Positions 18,101 to 25,802 of a DNA stretch of 64,000 bases are shown in pieces (position 1 is the stretch's first letter; every line of letters starts with the position of its first letter). The position numbers and the translations under genes are program-made. The notes under the pieces are model-generated. The model saw only the letters and a program-made list of their open reading frames with translations. It did not search any database and was not told the DNA's origin. Origin of the DNA: an uncultured Clostridia bacterium (GTDB taxonomy: Bacteria > Bacillota > Clostridia > Oscillospirales > CAG-272); the NCBI GenBank assembly GCA_944391805.1, contig CALXUY010000065.1:1-64000 (forward strand), read 5' to 3'.

Positions 18101-20016
18101 TCCAGCGCGGAGCAGCAAACCCAAGGCTTCTCACGCGTCATGTCCTTGAGCGCCTTCCAGACCTGCTGAATTTCACTGATACTGAGCTTTGTCTGATTGA
18201 GCAGCATGAAATGCTTGTCGAGGTCATTGTCATTAAACAAAACATAGCATTCCGCAAGCAAACTCGGATCCCGTCCGGCACGTCCTGCCTCCTGCACATA
18301 GTTTTCAAGCGAATCGGAAATATCATAGTGAACAACCAGCCTGACGTCTTTTTTATCAACACCCATACCGAACGCAGAGGTGGCGACAATGATTTTTATT
18401 TGATTGTTTATGAACGCTTCCTGATTTGCTACCTTTTCATTCGGATCCATTTTCCCGTTGAATGGCTTTGCGGGGAAGCCGTCGCTCGTCAGCTTTTCCG
18501 CGAGCCGAATCGTTCGCCCTGTGCGAGAAACGTATACGATGGTCGGGCAATTCTTTTGCTCGATCAGAGAACGAAGCGCATTATATTTTTCCTCATCCGT
18601 TTCCTTGAAGAGAACCGTATAATGCAGGTTTTCGCGATCCGCCGTCGATGTGAAAAGCTCAAGCGGCAGATCCAGCTTCGCGCGGAAATAATCGCAGATG
18701 TCCGTAATCACCTTCTGCTTTGCCGTGGCGGTAAAGCATGACACAGGTATGGGATTTTTCAGCCGTTTCTTTTTCTGGTATTCACGGATAAAATCCCCGA
18801 TATAAAGATAGTCCACGCGGAAATCCTGTCCCCATGCCGAAAAGCAGTGCGCCTCGTCGATGACAAAACGAACCACGTTGCGGGAGAGGAGCAGTTTTTC
18901 AATTGTCCTGGAGCGCAGCTGCTCCGGTGATATGTATAAAAGTGTGGCAAGACCGCTGGCAACACGGTTAAAAGACTCTGCGCGTTCAATCGGGCTGAGA
19001 AGGCCGTTTACGGTAACCGCATCGATCAGTCCCTTTTCGTTCAGGTTATCCACCTGGTCTTTCATTAATGACTGAAGCGGAGAGATCACGACCGTAAGCC
19101 CGTGCGCACATTCTCCGGCCATGAGAGCCGGGAGCTGAAATGTAATGGACTTTCCTCCTCCGGTTGGAAAAACGGCAAGCAAGGATTTTCCGTCAACCGC
19201 GGCCTGCGCCGCCCTTTCCTGCAAGGGCTCTCCTGCATATGTGCGGAATTTATCATATCCAAAGAACTGTTTGAGCTTCTTATGAATATTCAGCCTGTCA
19301 TGGCAATACGCGCACCCCTCTTTGCACGGAGTATGGCAAAGATATTTTACCACATTATCAATTTTCGGATAGTTTTTCGTCAGCCAAGGCGGAGTAACCG
19401 AGTGATAATCGGCTGCACTGATCAGAGCAAGCGCATAGGCAAGCTCTACCGGGTAATGCTGAATCATCAGCTCCACATCGGCATGAGCACAGATTTTTCC
19501 GTCATACGCTTCCCGAATCAATCTGGGAACATTGGATCTGTAAGGCACAAATCCAACATAATCAAAAAATCCCTTAAACTCCGGCTGACGGTACAATAGG
19601 CAGCAATACACCTGTTTCATTTCCGATGAAAGCCTTAGGAAGGCGTTCACCTCGTCTGCGAACAGATGCATTGCCTTTTCAGCATCGTTGAGAGGGTTAT
19701 TAAGTTGATCGGTTTGCAGCTTATCATCTTTGAGAAGCCGATGATAGGGGCGGCATGGAAACAGGAGCGGAGACAGATAGAGCGTATCAATCGGCTCGGC
19801 CCGAAGCGGTTTTTCAAAGCGCGGAGTCAGATATACAAGGTCATGATGAACGATGTTGTGTCCGCAGACAAAATCCGCATCGGATATAAAGGCATAGAAA
19901 TTCCGTACAGACGGCGCGTGAAAAGAAGAACGATCACTCTTTATCGCTCCTAAATCTTTGATTTTCTGATCCTCAATTCCGATTTCGCTATCGATATAAA
20001 CGATGGATTTTGTCAT
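15190..20016 (-). CDS. Giant exonuclease-RecQ-UvrD fusion helicase
   Basis: 1608 residues. An N-terminal DEDDh-type exonuclease region has DSE near 10, GHNIVHHD at 52-59 and NDAEKA near 110. A Cys cluster (CHTPCKEGCAYC, 227-238) follows. The RecQ/DEAD helicase has TGGGKS at 285, DEAH at 387, SAWGQDFR and QEAGRAGR at 575. A winged-helix-like linker leads to a UvrD/Rep-type helicase with GPGSGKT at 1075, DEAQD near 1170, GDDDQNIYEFRG and a late VSTIHKSKGREF and YVGMTRAK. It combines 3'-5' unwinding, a second translocase and nuclease activity, so DNA repair, recombination or anti-phage defence are possible roles. No good Shine-Dalgarno precedes the ATG. The coding sequence is AT-rich and a MITE lies 66 bases upstream. 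Confidence 0.88.
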   Translation of the reverse strand: MTKSIVYIDSEIGIEDQKIKDLGAIKSDRSSFHAPSVRNFYAFISDADFVCGHNIVHHDLVYLTPRFEKPLRAEPIDTLYLSPLLFPCRPYHRLLKDDKLQTDQLNNPLNDAEKAMHLFADEVNAFLRLSSEMKQVYCCLLYRQPEFKGFFDYVGFVPYRSNVPRLIREAYDGKICAHADVELMIQHYPVELAYALALISAADYHSVTPPWLTKNYPKIDNVVKYLCHTPCKEGCAYCHDRLNIHKKLKQFFGYDKFRTYAGEPLQERAAQAAVDGKSLLAVFPTGGGKSITFQLPALMAGECAHGLTVVISPLQSLMKDQVDNLNEKGLIDAVTVNGLLSPIERAESFNRVASGLATLLYISPEQLRSRTIEKLLLSRNVVRFVIDEAHCFSAWGQDFRVDYLYIGDFIREYQKKKRLKNPIPVSCFTATAKQKVITDICDYFRAKLDLPLELFTSTADRENLHYTVLFKETDEEKYNALRSLIEQKNCPTIVYVSRTGRTIRLAEKLTSDGFPAKPFNGKMDPNEKVANQEAFINNQIKIIVATSAFGMGVDKKDVRLVVHYDISDSLENYVQEAGRAGRDPSLLAECYVLFNDNDLDKHFMLLNQTKLSISEIQQVWKALKDMTREKPWVCCSALEIARQAGWDDSVKEIETRVKTAVAALENAGYVKRGRNVPHVYATSILAKDMAEASFKIERSSAFYGKQKENAKRIIKSLISSRSIATAGNDDAESRVDYLADMLGIPKEDVIESVNLMRQEGLLADSMDMSAYILKSDTENRSAQILNRFAKLEEFLLNRITEQGSDFSLKEINEAALDAGITGSSVKNIRTLLYYLTIKGYISKGSKEPDPEDDTSEPNQHALAAPTMEIPKLLDKFYRRIDICRFLVSYFYDIAQPSESGKAEASVQFSLVDVYRKYTETPKMDFCMGETSLSDVEDALLYLSKIGSMRLEGGFLVLYNGMEVKRMILDNKIRYKAEDYCSLSEYYKQKIQQIHIVGEYANLMVKDYNAALQFVHDYFEMDFKRFIAKYFKGERAREIDRNITPEKYRQLFGELSDMQSQIINDADSRYIVVAAGPGSGKTRVLVHKLASLLLLEDVKHEQLLMVTFSRSAATEFKKRLMTLIGNAANFVEIKTFHSYCFDLLGKIGSLDGVENVVHDAAQMIANGEVEQGKITKSVLVIDEAQDMDANEFALIRALMQNNDDMRVIAVGDDDQNIYEFRGSDSAYMQSLIEEYGAVRYELVENYRSKANIVALANRFAQSIGKRMKQHPIEAVQSENGTVQIVRHTSDNMEEAIVRQIIESDHGGKACVLTGTNEEALRVVGLLVKNGVRAKLIQSLDGFRLYNLAEVRYFLRIIDKNLKTPVIGNDLWKQVKTELARVYSDSACLENVMNMISDFEKINPYSKYRTDLEEFIKESQLEDFYTDDRETLFVSTIHKSKGREFESVWLLLNHTVLRSDADRRRLYVGMTRAKDHLYIHCNNGIFDGYQITDVERLIDETQYPEPKEITLQLTHKDVVLDFFKDKKELIFRLHSGMQLSVKDGFLYAEPEGRTVRVAKFSKSRMAELDKLSAKGYRPCGGEVRFVVAWKSEDDTEETAVLLPDLYFKKD

Positions 20017-20082
20017 GGTGTCTGGTATAATTCAATCAACCCCCAGCAAGTGATTCAATTACACAAAAACCTTTCATAAAAT

Positions 20083-20314
20083 TTAAGGCAACACCGCACA
20101 ATTCTGACTGCGCGCCGCCTGCGGCTCTCTGCACGTCAGATTTTTCGGGGCAAACCAATTCTGAAAGAATTTTTTGACAGCAGGCAATCGTGGATCTGAT
20201 TGCAACAAGCTACGCTGTAGGAGATTTGTGCATGCCCCCAGCCTGTCGGCGAAAAGATGCAAAAAGCTGTGCGGTCAATTGGTTTGATCCGCGAATTGCG
20301 CGGTGCTGCCTTAA
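20083..20314. repeat. MITE-like element, copy C
   Basis: A complete 232 bp copy with ends TTAAGGCAACACCGCACAAT and ATTGCGCGGTGCTGCCTTAA. The interior contains TTCTGAAAGAATTTTTTGACAG, shared with copy B, and the GATTGCAACAAGCT and GATTTGTGCATGCCCCCAGC blocks shared with copy D at 55843. It sits between the giant helicase gene and a structured RNA-like region, at the edge of the AT-rich block. Confidence 0.88.
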
Positions 20315-20330
20315 GAATGTGATATAATAG

Positions 20331-20467
20331 AATTGCTTTTACCGCATCGGAGGACAGGGCAACGCTGGGGAGCGACCTGAGCGCCGATACGGGTTTGGCG
20401 AAGGGGGATAAACCCCGAATACGGGTAAGGCACATCGCCCTCCTTACCCAATCAGCAAGAATTGCTC
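20331..20467 (-). ncRNA. Candidate structured RNA of unknown class
   Basis: About 135 bases dominated by stems: GGGTAAGG/CCTTACCC (20423-20449), GGGTTT/AAACCC around 20385-20415, and ATCGG...CCGAT enclosing CGCT...AGCG (about 20343-20390). A possible pseudoknot joins AGGGC with GCCCT in the loop of the first stem. A near-consensus minus-strand promoter lies directly at its 20467 side, so transcription on the minus strand is favoured; a plus-strand extended -10 (TGATATAAT, 20320-20328) also abuts the other end. I could not match it to SRP RNA, 6S, RNase P or a riboswitch class by eye. It could alternatively be the leader of the helicase transcript. Confidence 0.45.
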
Positions 20468-20473
20468 CCAGAT

Positions 20474-20502
20474 ATTATACCATATTCTGCACAAAAATGC
20501 AA
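20474..20502 (-). promoter_or_regulatory. Minus-strand promoter facing the structured RNA
   Basis: TTGCAT (20497-20502) and TATAAT (20474-20479) spaced by 17 bases, with a TG extended -10. Transcription would begin near 20467 and run into the structured region. Confidence 0.7.
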
Positions 20503-20634
20503 CTGTCCGAACAGAAAACGGAAATTATCCGGATATGGATGCGTATGATCAGCCGGAATTTGGTCTGAAAGGGGAACCGCGCTGGGGACAAGCAGGGAAG
20601 GCGGCAGTCGGAGGCAAAAAATTGTGGATACCGC

Positions 20635-20663
20635 TTGACGAAGCCGGGGATTCATGATATAAT
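20635..20663 (+). promoter_or_regulatory. tyrS promoter
   Basis: TTGACG (20635-20640), 17-base spacer, TATAAT (20658-20663), with TG one base ahead of the -10. The start near 20670 leaves only a ~38-base leader, too short for a T-box. Confidence 0.8.
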
Positions 20664-20707
20664 ATAGGAAAAATCAGAATGTGCAAAAGAAAGGATTTCC
20701 TTCACCG

Positions 20708-21931
20708 ATGACTCTTTATGAAGATTTGAAATGGAGAGGCCTGATTCAGGATATTTCCAGTCCGGATCTGATCGATAAGCTCAATGCCGGAGGCATGACC
20801 TTTTATATCGGCACCGACCCGACGGCCGATAGCCTGCACCTCGGGCACTATTCCTCCTTCCTCATTACCCGCCGCCTGGCGGCCGCGGGGCACACGCCGC
20901 TGCTGCTGGTGGGAATGGCGACCGGGCTGATCGGCGACCCGCGCGGAACCGTGGAGCGCAAGCTCTCGAACCGGGAGGACGTGATGCACAACTTCGAGTG
21001 CCTGAAAAACCAGCTTCAAAAAATCTTCCCCTATGAGGTGGTGAACAACTACGATTGGGTGAAGGATCTGACGATTATCGAGTTTTTCCGGGACTACGGA
21101 AAGTATATCAACGTTGGCTATATGCTCAGCAAGGACCTGATCCGCCGCCAGATGGAGACCGGCATTTCCTACGCCGAGTTTTCGTATATGCTGATTCAGG
21201 GGCTGGATTTCAAATACCTGCATGAGCACCGCGGGGTGGATCTGCAGGTGGCCGGCTCCGACCAGTGGGGCAATATGACCACCGGCATCGAGCTGATCCG
21301 CAAAACCACCGGCGATGAGGTGTATGCCATGACCATGCCGCTGGTGACCGATTCGCACGGCAACAAGTTCGGCAAGAGCGAGGGGAATGCGGTCTGGCTG
21401 GATCGCAACAAAACCAGCCCTTACGAGATGTACCAGTTCCTGATCAACTCCGAGGACAGCAAGGTGATTGACTATCTCAAGCGGCTGACCTTCCTTTCCC
21501 GCGAGGAAATCGAGGAGATTGAGCGGCAGCATCTGGATGCCCCCGAAAAACGCTTGGCGCAAAAGGCGCTGGCGCATGAGATTCTGCGCGACCTGCATGG
21601 CGAGAGCGCGTATGAGGAGGCGGTCCGCATCAGCGAGCAGTTGTTTGCCGGCAACATCAGGGAAATTCCGGTGCGTGATCTGCTTGCGGGGCTGAAGAAT
21701 GTGCCGCACTTTACCACTTCTGGCGGCCCGCTGGCCGATGTGCTGGTGCAGGCCGGAGTTTGCGCATCCAAGAGAGAGGCAAGGGAATTTCTTTCCAACG
21801 GCGCGCTGACGCTCAACGGAGAAGCGGTTACCGACCCTGCTACGGAGATCACCTCCGATTCCTGCATCGCGGGCAAATATCTGGTGGTGCGCCGCGGAAA
21901 GAAGAAGTATTACGTCGGCGAGATCGCCTGA
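20708..21931 (+). CDS. tyrS: Tyrosyl-tRNA synthetase
   Basis: Charges tRNA-Tyr with tyrosine. 407 residues from ATG 20708 (MTLYEDLKWRGLIQD, the usual family start); a GTG at 20681 would add nine residues. Class I signatures are present: the HIGH-type motif as LHLGH in the first Rossmann part, the tyrosine pocket around AGSDQWGN, and the KMSKS-type loop as KFGKSEG. A C-terminal S4 RNA-binding domain follows (about 340-400, SKREAREFLSNGALTLNG). The gene is monocistronic, with its own promoter and a downstream terminator near 22201. Confidence 0.96.
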   Translation: MTLYEDLKWRGLIQDISSPDLIDKLNAGGMTFYIGTDPTADSLHLGHYSSFLITRRLAAAGHTPLLLVGMATGLIGDPRGTVERKLSNREDVMHNFECLKNQLQKIFPYEVVNNYDWVKDLTIIEFFRDYGKYINVGYMLSKDLIRRQMETGISYAEFSYMLIQGLDFKYLHEHRGVDLQVAGSDQWGNMTTGIELIRKTTGDEVYAMTMPLVTDSHGNKFGKSEGNAVWLDRNKTSPYEMYQFLINSEDSKVIDYLKRLTFLSREEIEEIERQHLDAPEKRLAQKALAHEILRDLHGESAYEEAVRISEQLFAGNIREIPVRDLLAGLKNVPHFTTSGGPLADVLVQAGVCASKREAREFLSNGALTLNGEAVTDPATEITSDSCIAGKYLVVRRGKKKYYVGEIA

Positions 21932-21957
21932 TGGGGGAAGAAAAGATCTCGAAAAAA

Positions 21958-22060
21958 GGAAAGACCTCGAAGGGAGGGCACCTCTTGAAAGAGGCGCCCT
22001 CCCTCCGAGCCTCCCACCTCCGAGAACTTCCCCGGCACAGGCTCCGGTTTTGGAATTTGC
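21958..22060. repeat. Inverted repeat, arm 1 (GGAGGGC-type palindromic repeat)
   Basis: About 100 bases downstream of tyrS, containing the hairpin GGAGGGCACCTCTT/AAGAGGCGCCCTCC, followed by CCGAGAACTTCCCCGG. It matches, in reverse complement and with scattered differences, the segment at 22456-22558. It is likely a dispersed intergenic repeat. Confidence 0.7.
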
Positions 22061-22200
22061 TTGTGGAAAAGCGGTGGCTGTGGAGCCTGCACCGGGAAAG
22101 CCCTGCTCGGGGCAGGCGCGGTTTCGGGCTTCGGGGGATCGCATATGGTTATCCGGCGATCATCCTTTGATTGGGCTTGACAGTCGCTTTTGAACCGTGA

Positions 22201-22237
22201 AACGGACATGCCGCAAACGGCAGGTGCCCGTTTTTTT
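22201..22237 (+). terminator. Rho-independent terminator, probably for tyrS
   Basis: Imperfect stem AACGG...TGCCG / CGGCA...CCGTT with a CAAA loop followed by TTTTTTT. It lies in the 395-base segment between the two inverted repeat arms; I see no gene there. Confidence 0.7.
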
Positions 22238-22455
22238 GTTTTCCAATCGTGCTTTGCCGGCATCCGACGGCAGGAAGTGCGGAAAGTCCGGTTTTTGTTC
22301 TGCGTTCGCTGTGTGCTTTGGTCGGTACCGCTCCGGGCAAGCAAGCGGTACTTTGAAGCGGCCATGCGCCCACGCTCATCATTCCGCTGTCTGCCTCTCC
22401 TGAACGGGATTTTCCCCGATGCTGCCCCTGTCGGCTGATTCTCGCATATCGGTAT

Positions 22456-22558
22456 GCAAAAGCCGGGGCAGCATCGGGGAAAGTTCTCGGGGGAGGGAGG
22501 CTTGGAGGGAGGACGGCCTCTTTCAAGAGGCGCCCTCCCTCCAAGGTCTTCATCTTCC
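22456..22558. repeat. Inverted repeat, arm 2
   Basis: Reverse-complement counterpart of 21958-22060. It contains GGCCTCTTTCAAGAGGCGCC flanked by GGAGGGAGG and CCCTCCCTCC, and it ends right at the spoVAE stop codon. Confidence 0.7.
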
Positions 22559-22559
22559 A

Positions 22560-22925
22560 TCATTTCGGTTTCCCTCTGAAGATCAGGCAGGCAAGGTATC
22601 CGAACACCAGCGCGGCGGTGATGCCGCCGGCCGTGGCCTGGAGCGAGCCGGTCAGCGCGCCGAGCAGTCCCTGTTCGGCGATGGCCCGCTTGACCCCCTT
22701 GGAAATTGCGTAGCCGAAGCCGGTCAGCGGCGTGGTGGCTCCGGCACCCCCGAAGTCCACAATCGGCTGATACAGGCCGACCGCGCCGAGCAGAACGCCG
22801 GCTACCACGTATACCACCAGAATCCGGGCGGGAGTCAGTTTGGTTTTGTCGATCAGGATCTGCGCGATCACGCAGAAGCACCCGCCCACAAGGAAGGCGC
22901 GGAGATAAGGCAATATCATATCCAT
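22560..22925 (-). CDS. spoVAE: Stage V sporulation protein AE
   Basis: A 121-residue membrane protein with three to four helices and the family motifs FLVGGCFCVIAQILID near the start, GGAGATTPLTGFG in the middle and an ALVFGYLACLIF end. SpoVAE belongs to the SpoVA channel that moves Ca-dipicolinate into the forespore during sporulation and out during germination. It begins four bases after the spoVAD stop and is presumably co-transcribed from the sigma-G-like promoter upstream of spoVAD. Its presence shows the organism is a spore former. Confidence 0.93.
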   Translation of the reverse strand: MDMILPYLRAFLVGGCFCVIAQILIDKTKLTPARILVVYVVAGVLLGAVGLYQPIVDFGGAGATTPLTGFGYAISKGVKRAIAEQGLLGALTGSLQATAGGITAALVFGYLACLIFRGKPK

Positions 22926-22929
22926 GGCG

Positions 22930-23955
22930 TCAGCTCCTTTCGGTTTTTGGCAATTTGGGGCTTTCCAGCTCGAGCAGATGAGCGATGGCAGGGATGTTTT
23001 CCCCCTGCTTGATGCTGTCCGGGCTCATCATAGCGCCGGTGCCGAGAAAGAGGATTCGTCCGAGCGCTCCGGACTGCAGCCGGGGCAGAAGATAGGCCGA
23101 GAGGACCACCGCCGAGCAGCCGCAGCCCGAGCCGCCGCCGTGCACATCCTGGCCCTTCCGATCGTAAATCAACTGGCCGCAGTCGGCGTAGCGGTCGGTG
23201 ATGTCAATCCCCTTGGCGCGCAGGAGATCGCACAGGATGCTTCCTCCCTCAAAGCCGAGGTCGCCGGTGACAATCAGGTCGTAGCGCTTGGGCGTGGCTC
23301 CGGTGGCGGACAGAAAGCGGCAGAGCGTGTCAGCCGCAGCCGGAGCCATCGCGGCGCCCATATTGTTTGCATCGTTTATCCCATATTCCTGCGCCTTGCC
23401 GGGCATTCCGGCGCGGATGCGCACCCGTTCGGGGTAGGCGTCGGACCGTCCGACGAGAAACGCGCCCGAGCCTGTCACCGTCCACTGTGCCGTGGGAGGA
23501 CGTTGGGAGCCGTATTCCAAGGGCGTGCGGTACTGGCGCTCGGCGGAGCAGTAATGCGAGGAGGTCACGGCGCCGCAGAGGGAACAGGCCCCGTAGCTCA
23601 CGGTCAGCGAGGCCAGCAGCAGCCCCTCGGCGCAGGTGGAGCAGGCGCCGTACAGCCCGAAATAGGGAATGTCAAAGCCAAGCAGGCCGTATGCCGAGCC
23701 GACGCATTGGTTGAGCAGGTCACCGGCGAACAGCGCGCCCACCTCCCGGTCGGTCATTTTGGCCTTGGAGAGCGCGATGTTAAAGGCCATGCGCTGCATT
23801 TCGCTCTCGGCGCCCTCCCATGTTTTTTTTCCGAATTTGTCGCTTGCGTCGTGCAGGTCAAAGCAGCAGCCCAGCGGTCCCTCATGCTCTTTTTTGCCTA
23901 CCGCGGAGCCGGACGCCACGACGGCTGCGTCCAGACGCATCCATTCCTGATTCAT
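22930..23955 (-). CDS. spoVAD: Stage V sporulation protein AD
   Basis: 341 residues, normal for SpoVAD, a thiolase-fold protein that binds dipicolinic acid in the SpoVA system. Recognisable family stretches are GKKTWEGAESEMQ, YGACSTCAEGL, the HYCSAERQYRTPLEYG region and GGGSGCGCSAVVL. The chosen ATG at 23955 has AGGAGAG seven bases upstream; longer starts have none. Most Firmicutes have spoVAC just before spoVAD, but here the upstream neighbour is a divergent sugar-epimerase gene, so spoVAC must lie elsewhere or be missing. Confidence 0.94.
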   Translation of the reverse strand: MNQEWMRLDAAVVASGSAVGKKEHEGPLGCCFDLHDASDKFGKKTWEGAESEMQRMAFNIALSKAKMTDREVGALFAGDLLNQCVGSAYGLLGFDIPYFGLYGACSTCAEGLLLASLTVSYGACSLCGAVTSSHYCSAERQYRTPLEYGSQRPPTAQWTVTGSGAFLVGRSDAYPERVRIRAGMPGKAQEYGINDANNMGAAMAPAAADTLCRFLSATGATPKRYDLIVTGDLGFEGGSILCDLLRAKGIDITDRYADCGQLIYDRKGQDVHGGGSGCGCSAVVLSAYLLPRLQSGALGRILFLGTGAMMSPDSIKQGENIPAIAHLLELESPKLPKTERS

Positions 23956-23990
23956 GCAAAGCTCTCCTGTGCAATCCATCGATTTTTTGT

Positions 23991-24019
23991 TATTATGTGC
24001 GTTTCCGCTTGCATTATTC
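23991..24019 (-). promoter_or_regulatory. Forespore (sigma-G/sigma-F type) promoter of spoVAD-spoVAE
   Basis: Minus strand GAATA (24015-24019), 17-base spacer, CATAATA (23991-23997). This fits the GHATR / CATnnTA pattern known for Bacillus sigma-G and sigma-F promoters, and the operon role supports it. Confidence 0.65.
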
Positions 24020-24037
24020 CGCCCGATGTGGTACAAT
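24009..24037 (+). promoter_or_regulatory. Vegetative-type promoter of the epimerase gene
   Basis: TTGCAT (24009-24014), 17-base spacer, TACAAT (24032-24037) on the plus strand, overlapping the divergent sporulation promoter. Confidence 0.6.
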
Positions 24038-24139
24038 AATATTTGATCAAAAACTGCGAAAAAAAATTGCGGCGGCAGCCGCGCGGCAAAGCGTGTGCGG
24101 CGCCGTTTCGATAGACAAGAGAGAAATGAGGAGGCATGT

Positions 24140-25015
24140 ATGCTGTATACCATTCAGAATCAGAATTTGACGGTAGTCCTGTCGGACCATGGCGCAGAGC
24201 TGCAGTCGGTACAGAGCACAGACGGAACCGAGTGGCTCTGGCAGGGAGACCCCGCGTATTGGGAGCGCCGCGCGCCTGTCCTGTTCCCGCACTGCGGGCG
24301 TTTCTGGAACAATCTGGTCACTGCCTATGGCGTGCCCTGCAATCCCGGAATGCACGGATTCCTGCGGGATCAGCCGACCGTGGCGGAGGAGGTGAGCGGA
24401 AGCTCGATTGTCTTCCGGCAGACCGAGAATTCCGAAACGCTGGGGCGCTATCCCTTCCCGTACGAGGTGCGTATTTGCTATGCGCTGGAGGAGGATACGA
24501 TCACGGTGCGCGGCGAAATCAAAAACACCGGAACCCGCACCATGCCATACGGATACGGCGGGCATCCCGGCTTCCGCGTCCCGTTCGCGGGGGGAGACCT
24601 GGAGGATTACTACATCCGGTTCTGTGATAAGAGCGGAGCTGAGGCGCTTTGCTTTGATGCCGACAACTGCTTTATCACCGGGGGCTCGCGGCCGTTTCCG
24701 CTGCGGGACGGAGACCGCTTTGACCTGTGCGAGGACTTTTTTGCCAACGGCTCCACCTTTTTGTGCCATATGCCGCCCGAGGTCACGCTGATGACCGACC
24801 GATCCGGTCGGCATATCACCCTGCGCTATCCCGGATTCCCGTATCTCGGACTTTGGAAGGCGCCGGGCGGGGCGTTTCTGTGCATCGAGCCGTGGTGCAG
24901 TCTGCCCGCAACCAGTGGGCAGAGCACCGAGCTGACCGAAAAAAGCGATCTGCTCCGCCTGGAGCCGGGACAGACCCATACACACACCTATTCCATGCAG
25001 TTTTCTGTAAGATAA
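24140..25015 (+). CDS. Aldose 1-epimerase-family protein (LacX-like)
   Basis: 291 residues of the galactose-mutarotase fold: LSDHGAELQSVQS near the N-terminus, RRAPVLFPHCGRF with the conserved Arg, a Gly-His pair in NPGMHGFLRD, and GGHPGFRVPF with a conserved His. Members interconvert alpha and beta anomers of sugars or sugar phosphates; the LacX/YihR-like branch has less certain substrates. The ATG at 24140 follows GAGGAGG by five bases. It is followed 16 bases later by a uridine phosphorylase gene, giving a likely sugar/nucleoside salvage pair. Confidence 0.85.
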   Translation: MLYTIQNQNLTVVLSDHGAELQSVQSTDGTEWLWQGDPAYWERRAPVLFPHCGRFWNNLVTAYGVPCNPGMHGFLRDQPTVAEEVSGSSIVFRQTENSETLGRYPFPYEVRICYALEEDTITVRGEIKNTGTRTMPYGYGGHPGFRVPFAGGDLEDYYIRFCDKSGAEALCFDADNCFITGGSRPFPLRDGDRFDLCEDFFANGSTFLCHMPPEVTLMTDRSGRHITLRYPGFPYLGLWKAPGGAFLCIEPWCSLPATSGQSTELTEKSDLLRLEPGQTHTHTYSMQFSVR

Positions 25016-25031
25016 GAGAGGAGAGAACGGT

Positions 25032-25802
25032 ATGCTCACACCCGAACGCAAGCCCTTTCACATTCCGACCGAACGGGGGAAGGTCGGCAGATATTGTATT
25101 TTGCCCGGCGCGCCCGAACGGGTGCCGTTCATCGCATCCATGCTTGATCGGCCCGAACACATCGGCGCCAACCGGGAGTTCACGGTCTGGAACGGCTGGC
25201 TGGGGGAGACGCTTGTCACGGTCTGCTCCACCGGAATCGGAGGTCCCTCCGCCGCCATCGCCGCCGAGGAGCTGGCCGACTGCGGGGCGGACACCATGAT
25301 CCGCGTGGGAACCTGCGGGGGCATCGCGCTGCCGGTGCGGAGCGGGGATGTGGTGATTGCGTCCGGCGCGGTCCGGCAGGACGGTACCTCGCACGAGTAT
25401 GCGCCGCCGGAATTTCCGGCCGTGGCCGACGCGCGGGTGCTCATGGCGCTGGTGCGGGCTGCGGAGGCTGAGCGGCTGTCCTTCCACGTCGGTGTGGTGC
25501 AGAGCAAGGATTCGTTTTACGGTCAGCATTCGCCCGACCGGATGCCGGTTGCATCGGCGCTGCACGAAAAATGGGAGGCGTGGCGGCGCTTGGGCGTGCT
25601 GGCAAGCGAAATGGAGGCCGCGGCGCTTTTCACGGTGGGGGCGTCCCGCGGGCTGCGGATGGGCGCGGTTTTTCATGTGATCTGGAACCAGGAGCGCGCG
25701 GCCGCGGGGCTGGATACAGACGCACAGGAGAGTCACGATACCGCACGCGCCGTGCGCACGGCCGTGGCCGCTGTACGGCTGCTGGCACAGGCCGATGGCT
25801 GA
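25032..25802 (+). CDS. udp: Uridine phosphorylase-type nucleoside phosphorylase
   Basis: 256 residues of the PNP/UDP hexameric phosphorylase family: GRYCILPGAPERV, the uridine-phosphorylase signature STGIGGPSAAIAAEEL, the phosphate-binding RVGTCGG, and ASEMEAAALFT where the Glu-Met-Glu contacts ribose. It would split uridine (or a related nucleoside) with phosphate into the base and ribose-1-phosphate in the cytoplasm. Purine specificity cannot be fully excluded. It is co-directional with the epimerase gene and preceded by GAGAGGAGAG. Confidence 0.88.
   Translation: MLTPERKPFHIPTERGKVGRYCILPGAPERVPFIASMLDRPEHIGANREFTVWNGWLGETLVTVCSTGIGGPSAAIAAEELADCGADTMIRVGTCGGIALPVRSGDVVIASGAVRQDGTSHEYAPPEFPAVADARVLMALVRAAEAERLSFHVGVVQSKDSFYGQHSPDRMPVASALHEKWEAWRRLGVLASEMEAAALFTVGASRGLRMGAVFHVIWNQERAAAGLDTDAQESHDTARAVRTAVAAVRLLAQADG

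Noticed and set aside
20331..20467. SRP RNA, 6S RNA or a known riboswitch
   Set aside because: Conserved motifs of these classes (for example the SRP GGAA-tetraloop domain or RNase P core) were not found; kept only as an unclassified candidate.
20540..20600. T-box leader for tyrS, from GGGGAACCGCG
   Set aside because: The tyrS promoter at 20635-20663 lies downstream of it, the sequence lacks the full T-box consensus and there is no terminator before the gene.
20481..20654. Small plus-strand coding frame upstream of tyrS (with YPDMDAYDQPEFGLKGEPRW)
   Set aside because: No ribosome site, overlaps the tyrS promoter, no recognised homology.
22149..22553. Minus-strand 134-residue protein between the inverted repeats
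   Set aside because: Its start lies in a repeat arm, composition is low-complexity and it overlaps a terminator.
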